A DNA stretch of 45,705 nucleotides, taken from NCBI GenBank assembly GCA_023146115.1, contig JAGLCS010000049.1:1-45705 (forward strand), read 5' to 3'. Under the pieces are notes generated by a model. It saw nothing but the letters and a program-made list of their open reading frames with translations. It was not told the origin of the DNA and ran no database searches. Both the position numbers and the translations under genes were made by a program. Source of the DNA: Abyssibacter sp. Its GTDB lineage: Bacteria; Pseudomonadota; Gammaproteobacteria; Nevskiales; OUC007. Of this stretch, positions 26,751 to 35,176 are shown one piece after another. How positions within the stretch are numbered: position 1 is the stretch's first letter; every line of letters begins with the position of its first letter.

Positions 26751-26939
26751 GGGTATCTCCTGCGGTGTTCGTCAGTGTGCCGGGTTACCTCCTGAGCCAA
26801 TGCACCACACCGGGGAGGGTTGGTCGCTCGTGGTGAGCACGTCCACTTCGGTGGAAAGCCTAAGCGGGTGATCCGAATCCCCACCTGAGATCATGTCTCA
26901 GGGTCAATGGCACGCAACGGCACAGGCGGGAGATGCCTT
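26751..26939 (+). ncRNA. ssrS: 6S RNA
   Basis: A roughly 188-nt RNA that binds sigma-70 RNA polymerase and damps transcription in stationary phase. The ends pair: GGTATCTCC (26752-26760) with GGAGATGCC (26929-26937). A second stem pairs GTGTGCC (26775-26781) with GGCACGC (26909-26915). Conserved parts include CCTGAGCC (26791-26798) and GGTTGGTCGC with GTGAGCA and AAAGCCT. The terminal stem is CCAC-TTCG-GTGG (26843-26854). Position between zapA and fthC is the standard one. TGTAAT at 26739-26744 would suit a -10 element for a start near 26751, with no clear -35. The 3' end overlaps the first codons of fthC. Confidence 0.92.
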
Positions 26940-27541
26940 CCCCAGATTCACTTTCGGAGCAGCGCAGCGCAATTCGCCGGCAGTTGCTTCGTGCGAGACG
27001 CTCGGTTGACGCCGCGACCCGTGCCGCGTTTCGAACGGCTGCGGTGGAGTTCGCGCTGTCGGATCCGCGAATCCGCCGAGCGCGCTCAGTCGCCGTCTAC
27101 CACGCCATGCGTACCGAGGCACCGACGGACGCCCTGATCAGGACGCTCTGGCGACAAGGCAAACAAGTCTTCCTCCCGATCGTGAGGGGGCGGCGAATGC
27201 GCTTTGTGCGTTACGGTCCCGACGCACGGCTGCATTCGCGCGCGATCGGCATGCACGAACCCCGAGGGACGTGGTTGGCCTCATCGCGGCAACTCGATGT
27301 CGTGTTTCTCCCTTTGACCGGTTTCGACTTGCAGGGCAATCGGCTCGGCCTTGGCGGGGGATTCTACGATCGCACGTTCGCCACCAGTCGCGCGGGCGGT
27401 CGCATCTGGCATCGCCCCAAGCTGATCGGACTCGCGTTTTCGGTGCAAGGCGTGGACAGATTGCCGATCGCCGCGCACGACGTGCCCTTGCACGGCATCG
27501 TGACCGAGCTTGGCGCGATCGATTTCCCGGCGACCGGTTAG
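26933..27541 (+). CDS. fthC: 5-formyltetrahydrofolate cyclo-ligase
   Basis: A 202-aa enzyme (YgfA family) that turns 5-formyl-THF into 5,10-methenyl-THF using ATP. The core runs from IRRQLLRARR (14-23) to VFLPLTGFDLQGNRLGLGGGFYDRT (about 124-148 in two parts), the ATP and folate loop. In E. coli it is co-transcribed with 6S RNA. Here ATG 26933 sits inside the closing stem of that RNA, with GGGAG only one base before it, so no proper ribosome site. No other ATG, GTG or TTG lies upstream in frame before the stop at 26861; a TTG at 26984 would still keep most of the domain. Confidence 0.93.
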   Translation: MPSPDSLSEQRSAIRRQLLRARRSVDAATRAAFRTAAVEFALSDPRIRRARSVAVYHAMRTEAPTDALIRTLWRQGKQVFLPIVRGRRMRFVRYGPDARLHSRAIGMHEPRGTWLASSRQLDVVFLPLTGFDLQGNRLGLGGGFYDRTFATSRAGGRIWHRPKLIGLAFSVQGVDRLPIAAHDVPLHGIVTELGAIDFPATG

Positions 27542-27584
27542 ACTCCCGCGCCGACACCCCAATCACCGACAAACGCGAGCAGAC

Positions 27585-28061
27585 ATGCAGTACTGGCTGA
27601 TGAAATCCGAGCCTAACGAGTTCTCATTCGATGATCTCAAGACCAGGCCCGAGCAAAAGGAACCCTGGGATGGCGTTCGCAATTACCAGGCTCGCAACAT
27701 GATGCGCGACGCGATGAAAGTCGGTGATGGCGTGCTGTTCTACCATTCCAATTGTGACGTGCCCGGCATCGTTGGTCTGGCCAAGGTTGCCAGCCTGCCA
27801 CGTCCCGACCACACGGCCTTCGACCCGGACGACAAGCACTTCGACCCCAAAAGCGACCCAGACAATCCACGCTGGTTTCTGATCGATGTGCAGTACGACC
27901 GACCGCTTCAACGCCCGATCGCCCTGGCGGAGATCAAGCAGCATGCCGACGCGCTGGACGGGCTGGCCCTGATTCGCCGTGGCAACCGCCTGTCGGTCAT
28001 GCCGGTGTCGGCCGAGCACTGGGACTACATCTTGGGGCTGGAGTCGGCCGACGCGCCCTGA
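27585..28061 (+). CDS. EVE-domain protein
   Basis: A 158-aa protein made of one EVE domain, a PUA-like fold that binds modified bases in nucleic acid; the human relative is THYN1. It begins with MQYWLMKSEPNEFSFDDL, and carries WDGVRNYQARNMMRDAM (about 28-44) and GVLFYHSN (49-56), all family-typical. A true target in bacteria is unknown. ATG 27585 starts the conserved fold; the open frame upstream overlaps fthC and is rejected. The order fthC-EVE is common in proteobacteria. It is convergent with ilvA. Confidence 0.93.
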   Translation: MQYWLMKSEPNEFSFDDLKTRPEQKEPWDGVRNYQARNMMRDAMKVGDGVLFYHSNCDVPGIVGLAKVASLPRPDHTAFDPDDKHFDPKSDPDNPRWFLIDVQYDRPLQRPIALAEIKQHADALDGLALIRRGNRLSVMPVSAEHWDYILGLESADAP

Positions 28062-28079
28062 CCGCGCAAGCCATCAGCG

Positions 28080-29633
28080 CTACCGCAAGAACATCCGATA
28101 CGCCGGGTTGCCCGACTCATCCCAGTACCGGTAACCGATGCGCTGCAGGCGATCAAGAAAGTCCTGCAGTTCGCCTTGCGGCACCTGGAAGCCGGCCAGC
28201 ACGCGACCAAAGGCTGCACCATGATTGCGGTAATGAAACAGCGAAATATTCCAGCGCCCCCCGAGCTGTTGTAGAAAGCGCATCAGCGCGCCGGGCCGCT
28301 CCGGAAACTCGAAGCGAAACAGACGTTCGTCCTGCAAGGCGTCCGCCCGACCACCGACCAGATGCCGCAGATGCACCTTGGCCACGTCGTTGTCGCTCAG
28401 GTCACTGATCTCGTAGCCCGCCTTGCGAAACTCGTCGCACAGCGCATCGCGCTCACGATCACCATCGCGGATCGCCACCCCCACGAAGATATGCGCCTTG
28501 GCGGCATCGGCATACCGGTAGTTGAACTCGGTCACCGCCCGTCGGCCGAGGAGCTCACAAAACTGCAGGAAACTGCCCGGCACCTCCGGCAAGGTCACGG
28601 CCAGCAAAGCCTCGCGGTGCGCGCCCAGAGCCGTACGCTCCGACACGTATCGCAGCCGGTCGAAATTCATGTTGGCGCCGCTCACCACCGCGACTAGTGT
28701 GCGGCCATGCAAGCCCCGGGCCTGAACGTCCCGCTCCAGCCCGGCTAGCGCCAGGGCGCCCGCTGGCTCGGGAACCGAACGCGTGTCTTCGAACACGGCG
28801 CGAATCGCCGCGCAGATCTCGTCCACCGAAACCTGGATGGTCCGGTCAACGCATTGCCGTGCGACGGCGAAGGGATAGGCGCCGATCTGGCGCACGGCCA
28901 CCCCATCAGCGAATAGCCCGACCTGATCCAGCACCACTCGCGCATCGGCCTTTAGCGCGTGGTGCAGGCAAGCAGAATCCAGCGGTTCGACCGCAACAAT
29001 CTCGGTGCCAGGGCGATGTCGTTTAATGTAGGCCGCCATTCCGGCGACCAGGCCACCGCCACCGACGGGAATGTAGACGGTGTCGATCGCATCGCGATGC
29101 TGATCGAGTATTTCCTTGGCGACCGTTCCCTGCCCGGCCATGACGTCGGGGTCGTCGTAAGGATGAATAAACGACTGACCCCGCTCGGCGATGAGCGAAT
29201 TCGCATGCGCCAGCGCGTCGTCATAAGCATCGCCCACCAACACGACCTCGGCTCCGTATGCGCGGACCGCATCGATCTTGATCGACGGCGTTGTCTCCGG
29301 CATGACGATCGTCGTCCGGATATCCAGCGCTTGCCCAGCCAGCGCAACGCCCTGGGCGTGGTTGCCCGCCGACGCCGCAACAACGCCCGCAGCACGCTGC
29401 GCTGGTGTCAGTTTGGCGATGCGGTTGTAGGCACCGCGCAACTTGAAGGAATGCACCGGCTGCGCGTCCTCGCGCTTGAGCCAGATCTGGTTGCCCAGCC
29501 GACCCGACAGCTTGGCGGCCGAGTCCAAGGGCGACACGCGGGCCACATCGTAGACCGTGGCCATGTCGATAGCCTGCGCCAGAGCGTCCAGGTCAACAGC
29601 GGGCCATGCCGCGGAGTCAGCAGCGTCATTCAT
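28080..29633 (-). CDS. ilvA: threonine ammonia-lyase, biosynthetic
   Basis: A 517-aa PLP enzyme that deaminates threonine to 2-oxobutanoate, the first step of isoleucine synthesis. PLP binds Lys64 in HSFKLRGAYN, and the phosphate loop is VGGGGLVAG. Two ACT-like regulatory domains at the C-terminus (about 340-515) should give isoleucine inhibition, as in the E. coli enzyme, which it follows closely in sequence and length. The frame is open on to 30200, across the whole proC region, but the conserved protein begins near ATG 29633. No good ribosome site precedes that ATG. It is divergent from proC across 58 bases. Confidence 0.97.
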   Translation of the reverse strand: MNDAADSAAWPAVDLDALAQAIDMATVYDVARVSPLDSAAKLSGRLGNQIWLKREDAQPVHSFKLRGAYNRIAKLTPAQRAAGVVAASAGNHAQGVALAGQALDIRTTIVMPETTPSIKIDAVRAYGAEVVLVGDAYDDALAHANSLIAERGQSFIHPYDDPDVMAGQGTVAKEILDQHRDAIDTVYIPVGGGGLVAGMAAYIKRHRPGTEIVAVEPLDSACLHHALKADARVVLDQVGLFADGVAVRQIGAYPFAVARQCVDRTIQVSVDEICAAIRAVFEDTRSVPEPAGALALAGLERDVQARGLHGRTLVAVVSGANMNFDRLRYVSERTALGAHREALLAVTLPEVPGSFLQFCELLGRRAVTEFNYRYADAAKAHIFVGVAIRDGDRERDALCDEFRKAGYEISDLSDNDVAKVHLRHLVGGRADALQDERLFRFEFPERPGALMRFLQQLGGRWNISLFHYRNHGAAFGRVLAGFQVPQGELQDFLDRLQRIGYRYWDESGNPAYRMFLR

Positions 29634-29691
29634 GCAAGGTAGACCGGAACGGCCTGCGGAGGAGTGTCGTCGTTTATCATACGGCGTCATC

Positions 29692-30543
29692 ATGATCGCA
29701 ACGAATCCTCCGACACCCCGCATCGGCTTTATTGGCGCCGGCAATCTCGCCACAAGTCTGATTGGCGGGCTCATCCAGGCCGGTTGGGCTCCCGACTCGC
29801 TATGCGCGGCGGATCCCTCCGATGCGAGACGCCAGCAGCTCACCGAGCAATTCGGTCTGCTGGTGTCACCGGAAAACGCGGACATCGTCCACCAGGCCGA
29901 TGTCGTCGTGCTGGCCGTCAAGCCGCAAATCATGCGAGCGGTGGCGACGGCCCTGTCACGTGCGCTGCATCCCGACCAAACCGTGGTGTCTGTCGCCGCC
30001 GGCATCCGCGGCGATGCGCTAACCAACTGGTTGAGCTCGACGTTGGGCACGCCGGGAGTGATCCGGGCAATGCCCAACACGCCAGCATTGCTTGGCGTCG
30101 GAGCGACCGGACTGGTCGCGGTCAACCCGGTGAATGAACTGGGGCGCACGACCTCGGAATCGATTTTTTCGGCAGTCGGCCAAGTCGAATGGCTGGACAA
30201 CGAAGCGCAGATCGACGCCGTTATCGCCGTCGCTGGCAGCGCACCAGCCTATTTCTTCGCGTTCATCGAAGCCCTGGCTCAAGGCGGCGAAGCGCTGGGT
30301 TTAAATGCCGACGTGTCGCAACGGTTGGCGATCCAGGCAGCACTGGGTGCGGCGCGGATGGCGGCCGAAACCGGTGAACCGGTCGCCACACTGCGCGAGC
30401 GGGTGACCTCCCCCGGCGGGACGACGGCCGAGGCATTGAAAGCGTTTCAGGCCGGTGACCTGGAGGGCCTGGTGCAGCGGGCGATGAATGCTGCGGTCGC
30501 GCGGGCACAGACGATGGCGGACGAATACGGAGCAACAAACTGA
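29692..30543 (+). CDS. proC: pyrroline-5-carboxylate reductase
   Basis: A 283-aa enzyme that reduces pyrroline-5-carboxylate to proline with NAD(P)H. The N-terminal Rossmann motif is GFIGAGNLATSLIGG (about 12-26), AVKPQ follows (about 83-87), and the C-terminal signature is RVTSPGGTTAEALKAF (about 238-253). In pseudomonads yggS usually precedes proC; here ilvA stands there instead. It overlaps yggT by one base (TGATG) and leads a five-gene overlapped operon. Confidence 0.97.
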   Translation: MIATNPPTPRIGFIGAGNLATSLIGGLIQAGWAPDSLCAADPSDARRQQLTEQFGLLVSPENADIVHQADVVVLAVKPQIMRAVATALSRALHPDQTVVSVAAGIRGDALTNWLSSTLGTPGVIRAMPNTPALLGVGATGLVAVNPVNELGRTTSESIFSAVGQVEWLDNEAQIDAVIAVAGSAPAYFFAFIEALAQGGEALGLNADVSQRLAIQAALGAARMAAETGEPVATLRERVTSPGGTTAEALKAFQAGDLEGLVQRAMNAAVARAQTMADEYGATN

Positions 30544-31097
30544 TGGGACAGGGCGCGGACGCCGGACTCTTTCTGGTCAATACCTTATTCACGCTCTACA
30601 TGAGCGTCGTCTTTCTTCGCGTCGTCCTGCGCTGGGTTTCGGCTGACTTCTACAACCCGCTATCGCAGTTCATCTGGCAGGTCACGAATCCTCCGGTGGC
30701 CCCGTTGGCGCGTGTCGTGCCGCGTTGGCGCAAACTCGATACCGCCGCGCTGGTCTTTTTAGTGGCCCTGGCGGTCGCGCATATCACCGTGGTCTTGCTG
30801 CTCACGCCTTACCGCCTCGGGCCGCTGGCAGTTCTGTGGTTTGCAGCGCTCAAGCTCATCGTGCTCGTGCTCAACGTCTACACGTTCACGATTTTTGTCC
30901 AGGCGATCATGAGCTGGCTCGGGCCGCAGCAAACGAATCCTGCTAATGCACTGCTGTGGAGCGTGAACCAGCCAGTCCTGACACCAGTCCGGCGCATCAT
31001 TCCGCCCATTGGCGGCTTGGACCTGAGCCCGCTGTTCGTCATTCTCGGCCTGCAGGTGCTCAGTCGCCTGATCTCGCTGCCCGCCCTGTTCCGCTGA
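30543..31097 (+). CDS. YggT family membrane protein
   Basis: A 184-aa inner-membrane protein with two similar halves, each with a YGGT domain of two spans: [28 protein letters not shown] (about 22-49 in parts) and [28 protein letters not shown] (about 117-144 in parts). Both end with a P-x-R motif (PLARVVPRW and [11 protein letters not shown]). The role is unknown; E. coli YggT has been linked to osmotic tolerance. It overlaps both proC and metX by one base. Confidence 0.93.
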   Translation: MGQGADAGLFLVNTLFTLYMSVVFLRVVLRWVSADFYNPLSQFIWQVTNPPVAPLARVVPRWRKLDTAALVFLVALAVAHITVVLLLTPYRLGPLAVLWFAALKLIVLVLNVYTFTIFVQAIMSWLGPQQTNPANALLWSVNQPVLTPVRRIIPPIGGLDLSPLFVILGLQVLSRLISLPALFR

Positions 31098-32221
31098 TGC
31101 CGATGGACGACGGCGTCGGCCTGGTCCAGGCGCAGACGCTGCATTTCGACCAACCGCTGTCGCTGGAATGCGATGCGACGCTGCCGGCCTACGATCTGGC
31201 CTACGAGACCTACGGTTCGCTCAACGCCGATGCCAGCAATGCAATCCTGATCTGCCACGCGCTGTCCGGTGATCATCATGCCGCGGGCCGTTACAGTCCC
31301 GAGGACCGCAAGCCGGGCTGGTGGGACAACTGCATCGGCCCTGGGCGGCCGATCGACACGAATCGCTACTTCGTCGTGTGCTCCAACAATCTCGGCGGAT
31401 GTGGGGGCTCGACCGGACCGGCGTCCACGAACCCCGCCACGAGTCGTCCCTGGGGCCCGGACTTCCCGATGGTCACCGTTGGCGATTGGGTACGCAGCCA
31501 GGCTCGGCTGGCCGCGGCATTGGGCATCTCGTGCTGGCATGCCGTCATCGGCGGCAGCCTCGGCGGAATGCAGGCGCTTGAATGGTCGATTCGCTATCCG
31601 GATCGCATCCGTCGCGCTGTGGTGGTCGCGGCGGCGCCCAAACTTTCGGCACAGAACATTGCGTTCAACGAGATTGCCCGCCATGCCATTCGCTCGGATC
31701 CGCGTTTCCACGACGGACGCTATCTGGAACACGATGCCGTACCCGGCGTAGGCCTGCGTCTGGCCCGCATGCTCGGCCATATCACCTACCTGTCGGATGA
31801 CGGCATGCGGGCACGTTTCGGGCGGGATCGTAGAGCCGATCAGGCGCGATTCAACTTCGATGTGGAATTCGAGATCGAGTCCTACCTGCGCTACCAGGGC
31901 GAATCCTTCGTCAACCGGTTCGATGCCAACACCTATCTGCTGATGACCAAGGCCCTGGACTATTTTGATCCGGCACAGGCCGCAGGTGACGATCTCGCCG
32001 CCGCACTGGCGCCGGCGAGCGCCCGCTTTCTGGTGGTGGCCTTTTCCAGCGACTGGCGGTTCTCGCCCAAGCGCTCGCGTGAGATTGTCCAGGCACTGCT
32101 GGCGAACAAAAAGCAGGTGAGCTACCTCGAGATCGAATCGGACTTTGGTCATGACGCATTCCTGATGCCGATTCCGCTCTACCACCGTGCGTTGTCCGGT
32201 TTTCTGGAGGCCCCGGCATGA
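31097..32221 (+). CDS. metX: homoserine O-acyltransferase
   Basis: A 374-aa alpha/beta-hydrolase-fold enzyme that acylates homoserine at the start of methionine synthesis. The triad is Ser154 (GGSLGGMQ), Asp319 (FSSDWRFSP) and His352 (FGHDAF). Proteins of this sequence family are often labelled acetyltransferases, but in many gammaproteobacteria the MetX form uses succinyl-CoA, so the acyl donor is left open. ATG 31097 overlaps the yggT stop by one base and fixes the start; an upstream open frame lies inside yggT. It overlaps metW by 4 bases, the usual metX-metW pair. Confidence 0.96.
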   Translation: MPMDDGVGLVQAQTLHFDQPLSLECDATLPAYDLAYETYGSLNADASNAILICHALSGDHHAAGRYSPEDRKPGWWDNCIGPGRPIDTNRYFVVCSNNLGGCGGSTGPASTNPATSRPWGPDFPMVTVGDWVRSQARLAAALGISCWHAVIGGSLGGMQALEWSIRYPDRIRRAVVVAAAPKLSAQNIAFNEIARHAIRSDPRFHDGRYLEHDAVPGVGLRLARMLGHITYLSDDGMRARFGRDRRADQARFNFDVEFEIESYLRYQGESFVNRFDANTYLLMTKALDYFDPAQAAGDDLAAALAPASARFLVVAFSSDWRFSPKRSREIVQALLANKKQVSYLEIESDFGHDAFLMPIPLYHRALSGFLEAPA

Positions 32222-32817
32222 GCTTGCGCGCGGACCTTGCGCTAATGAGTCGCTGGATCGAGCCGGAATCCTCGCTGCTGGATCTGGGCTGCGGCGATGG
32301 CGTGCTGCTGGACACGCTCACGCGCCACCGAGAGGTCGTTGGTTTTGGCGTGGAGCTGGATGCAGAGCTGGTCGCCAGCTGCATCGAACGAGGCCTCAAC
32401 GTGATTCAGCGCGACCTGGATGAAGGGCTATCCGATTTTGGAGACGGGGCCTTCGACTACGTCGTCATGACCCAGGCGCTGCAAGCGGTCCCCCACCCTC
32501 ACCGACTGCTGCGCGACATGGTCCGCGTGGGCCGCGAAGCCATCATCACGTTTCCGAACTTCGGCCACTGGCGCACACGCTGGGCGCTGATCGCGGGCGG
32601 GCGCATGCCGATGACAGAAGCGCTGCCCCATCCCTGGTACTCGACGCCCAACGTGCGCCTGTGCACCGTGCGCGACTTCGAAGCCCTGTGTCAGGAAGAG
32701 CAGGTCACCATTGTCGAACGCGTCATGGTCGACCAACGCCACCGGTCCAACGCGATGATGCAGCGACTGCCCAACCTGCTGGGTGAGATCGCGGTCTATC
32801 GAGTGTCGGCCGGATGA
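32218..32817 (+). CDS. metW: MetW, methionine biosynthesis partner of MetX
   Basis: A 199-aa protein of methyltransferase fold. The SAM-like motif [12 protein letters not shown] (20-31) and [12 protein letters not shown] (about 86-97) are seen, together with [13 protein letters not shown] (about 109-121), a MetW hallmark. It is required with MetX for methionine synthesis in pseudomonads and relatives; a methyltransferase reaction has not been firmly shown. Four-base overlaps join it to metX and to the DUF4426 gene. Confidence 0.96.
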   Translation: MSLRADLALMSRWIEPESSLLDLGCGDGVLLDTLTRHREVVGFGVELDAELVASCIERGLNVIQRDLDEGLSDFGDGAFDYVVMTQALQAVPHPHRLLRDMVRVGREAIITFPNFGHWRTRWALIAGGRMPMTEALPHPWYSTPNVRLCTVRDFEALCQEEQVTIVERVMVDQRHRSNAMMQRLPNLLGEIAVYRVSAG

Positions 32818-33248
32818 CGCGCCTCGCAACCAAGGTCCTGCTGCTGTGGCTGATGGTCTCGCTGCCTGCCGGCGCGGAACAATCGGTCCGCGACGATGAC
32901 ATCGTGATCCACTACTCCGCCATGACCACCGCCGACCTCACTCCCGACATCGCCAAGGCGCTCGACGTGACCCGCAGTCGCAAACGCGCGCTGGTGGTGA
33001 TCCATGCACAGCATTTGGATGGCGCGAACCGGGTGTCGAAACTAGCCGACGTGCAGGGCCGAACCCGCAACCTGGTTTCACAACGCCGTGAACTCCGCTT
33101 TCGCGCGGTCAAAGACGGCGGCACCGACTACGCGATCGCCGTGGTGCCGGTGGCCAATCTGGAAACCCTGATCTTCGACCTGGAGGTGCGGGTGGAAGGC
33201 CATACCCGCGCGGTCCCGATTCAGTTTCGCCAGCAGTTCTACCACTAG
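32814..33248 (+). CDS. exported DUF4426 protein
   Basis: A 144-aa protein with a signal peptide (cleavage near AGAEQ, about residue 22). The mature part, with VIHYSAMTTADLTPDIAKAL (about 31-50) and a beta-rich C-terminal half ending FRQQFYH, matches the DUF4426 family that closes the metX-metW operon in many gammaproteobacteria. The function is unknown; link with methionine synthesis rests on this repeated gene order. It overlaps metW by 4 bases. The stop codon sits within the small inverted repeat CTAGGGA/TCCCTAG (33245-33251 with 33259-33265). Confidence 0.88.
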   Translation: MTRLATKVLLLWLMVSLPAGAEQSVRDDDIVIHYSAMTTADLTPDIAKALDVTRSRKRALVVIHAQHLDGANRVSKLADVQGRTRNLVSQRRELRFRAVKDGGTDYAIAVVPVANLETLIFDLEVRVEGHTRAVPIQFRQQFYH

Positions 33249-33275
33249 GGAACAACACTCCCTAGCACTCGCCAT

Positions 33276-33737
33276 TCAGGCGTCTGGCGCGACCTGCAGC
33301 TTGCGCTGAATCCAGTCCCGGTGCGGGATATGAAGCAAGTCGGAGAACCGACGCATCAGGTGTTCCTCGTGCTTGTCGAGCTTGCCGTCGGCGTAAGCAA
33401 CCCGCCATAGCCGAGTGAGCACGTCGAGCTTATCCGCGTAGGACATCGAATCATTAATCGTGCTCACGAACCGGTGCAACGAGGCCGCATCGTCGGCACG
33501 TTGCGAAGCCGCATGCATCAGTTCGCCGATCTGGGACGGGGTCAGGCCAAACGCCTTCTCCAGCTCCAGCTCGACCGCTTGCCGTTCAATGGCATCTTCG
33601 GAGAAATCGGCCCGGGCAACTTCGACCATCAGCACGGCAGCCGCCAGCTGAGTGTCATCCATGCCGCTGCTGGCGTCCTCGTTGTCAGCCGACGCCGAGA
33701 ACAATCTCGACGCCAGCTGCTTGAGCGCAGAGGCCAT
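33276..33737 (-). CDS. TerB-like protein
   Basis: A 153-aa helical protein of the TerB superfamily. Two acidic helix-loop segments are typical: VEVARADFSEDAIERQAVE (about 38-56) and WRVAYADGKLDKHEEHLMRR (about 110-129), both with metal-binding-like aspartates and glutamates. Stand-alone TerB proteins are common at the membrane face and are not by themselves tellurite resistance genes; no other ter gene is nearby. The start overlaps the stop of the barrel gene upstream by one base, so it is probably expressed with it. Confidence 0.88.
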   Translation of the reverse strand: MASALKQLASRLFSASADNEDASSGMDDTQLAAAVLMVEVARADFSEDAIERQAVELELEKAFGLTPSQIGELMHAASQRADDAASLHRFVSTINDSMSYADKLDVLTRLWRVAYADGKLDKHEEHLMRRFSDLLHIPHRDWIQRKLQVAPDA

Positions 33738-34456
33738 TAAAACCCGAACGCGAGCCGAAGATTGAACGCGGTATTGTCGCCAATCTGCTCAGCCTCGGCG
33801 GTGATCTTCATCAACGCCAGCGCCAGACGTACGCCGCCAAACACGCGGTCGAGGTCGTAGTCCTCGTCGTCGTAGCCGGCCACATCAGACGTGACCTCAG
33901 AATCAACCCGGCCATAACCGACATACGGCGTGGCGAACACGAAGCCCTTGGAAATCGACACGTCGTAGGACAAGGCCTTGGCCTCGATATCGTCTTCACC
34001 CGTGGCGGACTGGTAACCCAGACGCAGCGATACAGCGGGAATCGCGACATTGCCGGAGACGAAGGAGTACCGCGCCTCGCCACCCAGCAAGGTGATATCC
34101 GTGCCAGGAACCAGACCCAGCTGGGCGCCGACTTCCACGTTGATCAACGGGATCCCCTTGCTGGCAACCAGGCTCACGAAGCCCAACCCACTGGGGTCCT
34201 CACCCACCAGCGACTGCCAGCTGTCGCCATTTTCCACCGTGGTGTAACTCAGCATGGCGCCGACATCAAAGCCCAGCAGTCCACCGGTTTCGGCCGGGCT
34301 GGCCGACCGGTAGGCCAATGCCGCCGACAAGTCTTCCCCGACGCCACGGAAATCACCCTGCAAGGCTCCGCCGTCGTTCGGCAGATCCAGGTCGACCGCC
34401 ATGGCGGACATCGGCAGTACAGCCAGGCAGGCTGCCGCGATCAATCGTTTCGACAT
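33737..34456 (-). CDS. outer-membrane beta-barrel protein
   Basis: A 239-aa protein with a signal peptide (SKRLIAAACLAVLPMSAMA, cleavage near residue 20). The mature part has regular amphipathic strands, runs of Tyr/Gly and acidic loops (YDDEDYDLD), and ends in LRLAFGF, the terminal aromatic residue expected for barrels. DUF6588-like barrels look similar, but I am not certain of the family. ATG 34456 has TGGA at about 6 bases; ATG 34471 would add five residues. It overlaps the TerB gene by one base. Confidence 0.8.
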   Translation of the reverse strand: MSKRLIAAACLAVLPMSAMAVDLDLPNDGGALQGDFRGVGEDLSAALAYRSASPAETGGLLGFDVGAMLSYTTVENGDSWQSLVGEDPSGLGFVSLVASKGIPLINVEVGAQLGLVPGTDITLLGGEARYSFVSGNVAIPAVSLRLGYQSATGEDDIEAKALSYDVSISKGFVFATPYVGYGRVDSEVTSDVAGYDDEDYDLDRVFGGVRLALALMKITAEAEQIGDNTAFNLRLAFGF

Positions 34457-34537
34457 TTGCGTTCCACTCATGTTTTGGAAAAGGCGGGCGGAGAATAGCA
34501 AACCCGTTTGACAGGTTATCGTCACACCCGCCAGGAA

Positions 34538-35176
34538 TCAGGGCAACGCAGCCCAGCGTGCGACGATTGCCTGCGAGACCTGCTCACGCAACTCGGTGAG
34601 ATGGCCGTGGAAGAAGTGCCCGACCTCCGGCAGCCACAGCTGCTCCGGCGGCTTGTCCAGCGAGGCCAGGGTCTTGCGGTTGTCGCTAGCGGCGATGACA
34701 TCGTCCGCCTCGCCATGGATATAGAACCAGGGACAATCCAGGCGGGGCACGCCACCCAGCGCGGTGTAGCTCAGGGCGGGTGCCACAGTCACAAGCTGCG
34801 CTGGATCGCAGCGCGATGCGGCGTGCAGGCTGACCCAGCCGCCAAACGAGAATCCGGCCATCAGCAATGGTTGTTCGTTGAACTGTTGTCGAGCGTGCTC
34901 GACCACCGCCAGCGCGTCATCCAGCTCGCCGGCACCACCGTCATGCAGGCCCTCGCTATCGCCGACACTGCGAAAATTGAACCGGACGGAGATCAAGCCG
35001 GATTGTTCCGCCGCCCGCGCCAGCGTGTAGGCAACCTTGTTATCCAGCGTGCCGCCATAAAGCGGGTGCGGATGGCAGATCACTGCGATCCCGCGCGCCT
35101 CACCCTCGGCCTGGCCCACCGCAACTTCCAGCGCGCCGGCCGGTCCGTCAATGGTGTAGCGATCCCATTGGCTCAC
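34538..35176 (-). CDS. alpha/beta hydrolase
   Basis: A 212-aa serine hydrolase of the small alpha/beta class (dienelactone-hydrolase-like). The nucleophile elbow is GFSFGG (Ser at about residue 110), the acid is in HGEADDVI (about 155-162), and the base is in VGHFFHG (about 185-191). CHPHPLYGGTLDNKV (34-48) near the N-terminus is typical of the YsgA/Ypr147-like group whose substrates are unknown. ATG 35176 overlaps the antiporter stop (ATGA), so it is translationally coupled to that gene. Confidence 0.9.
   Translation of the reverse strand: MSQWDRYTIDGPAGALEVAVGQAEGEARGIAVICHPHPLYGGTLDNKVAYTLARAAEQSGLISVRFNFRSVGDSEGLHDGGAGELDDALAVVEHARQQFNEQPLLMAGFSFGGWVSLHAASRCDPAQLVTVAPALSYTALGGVPRLDCPWFYIHGEADDVIAASDNRKTLASLDKPPEQLWLPEVGHFFHGHLTELREQVSQAIVARWAALP

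Noticed and set aside
29634-30200. Long upstream extension of the ilvA frame on the minus strand
   Set aside because: It lies antisense to proC, has Ser/Thr/Pro-rich shadow composition, and IlvA homology begins only at about 29633.
33245-33265. Inverted repeat CTAGGGA/TCCCTAG as a terminator
   Set aside because: Seven perfect pairs but no T-run on either side; it may be a weak bidirectional stop between convergent genes, but I cannot support it as a feature.
33276-33737. Tellurite resistance operon suggested by the TerB protein
   Set aside because: No terC, terD or terA-like genes are nearby; lone TerB-domain proteins are widespread.
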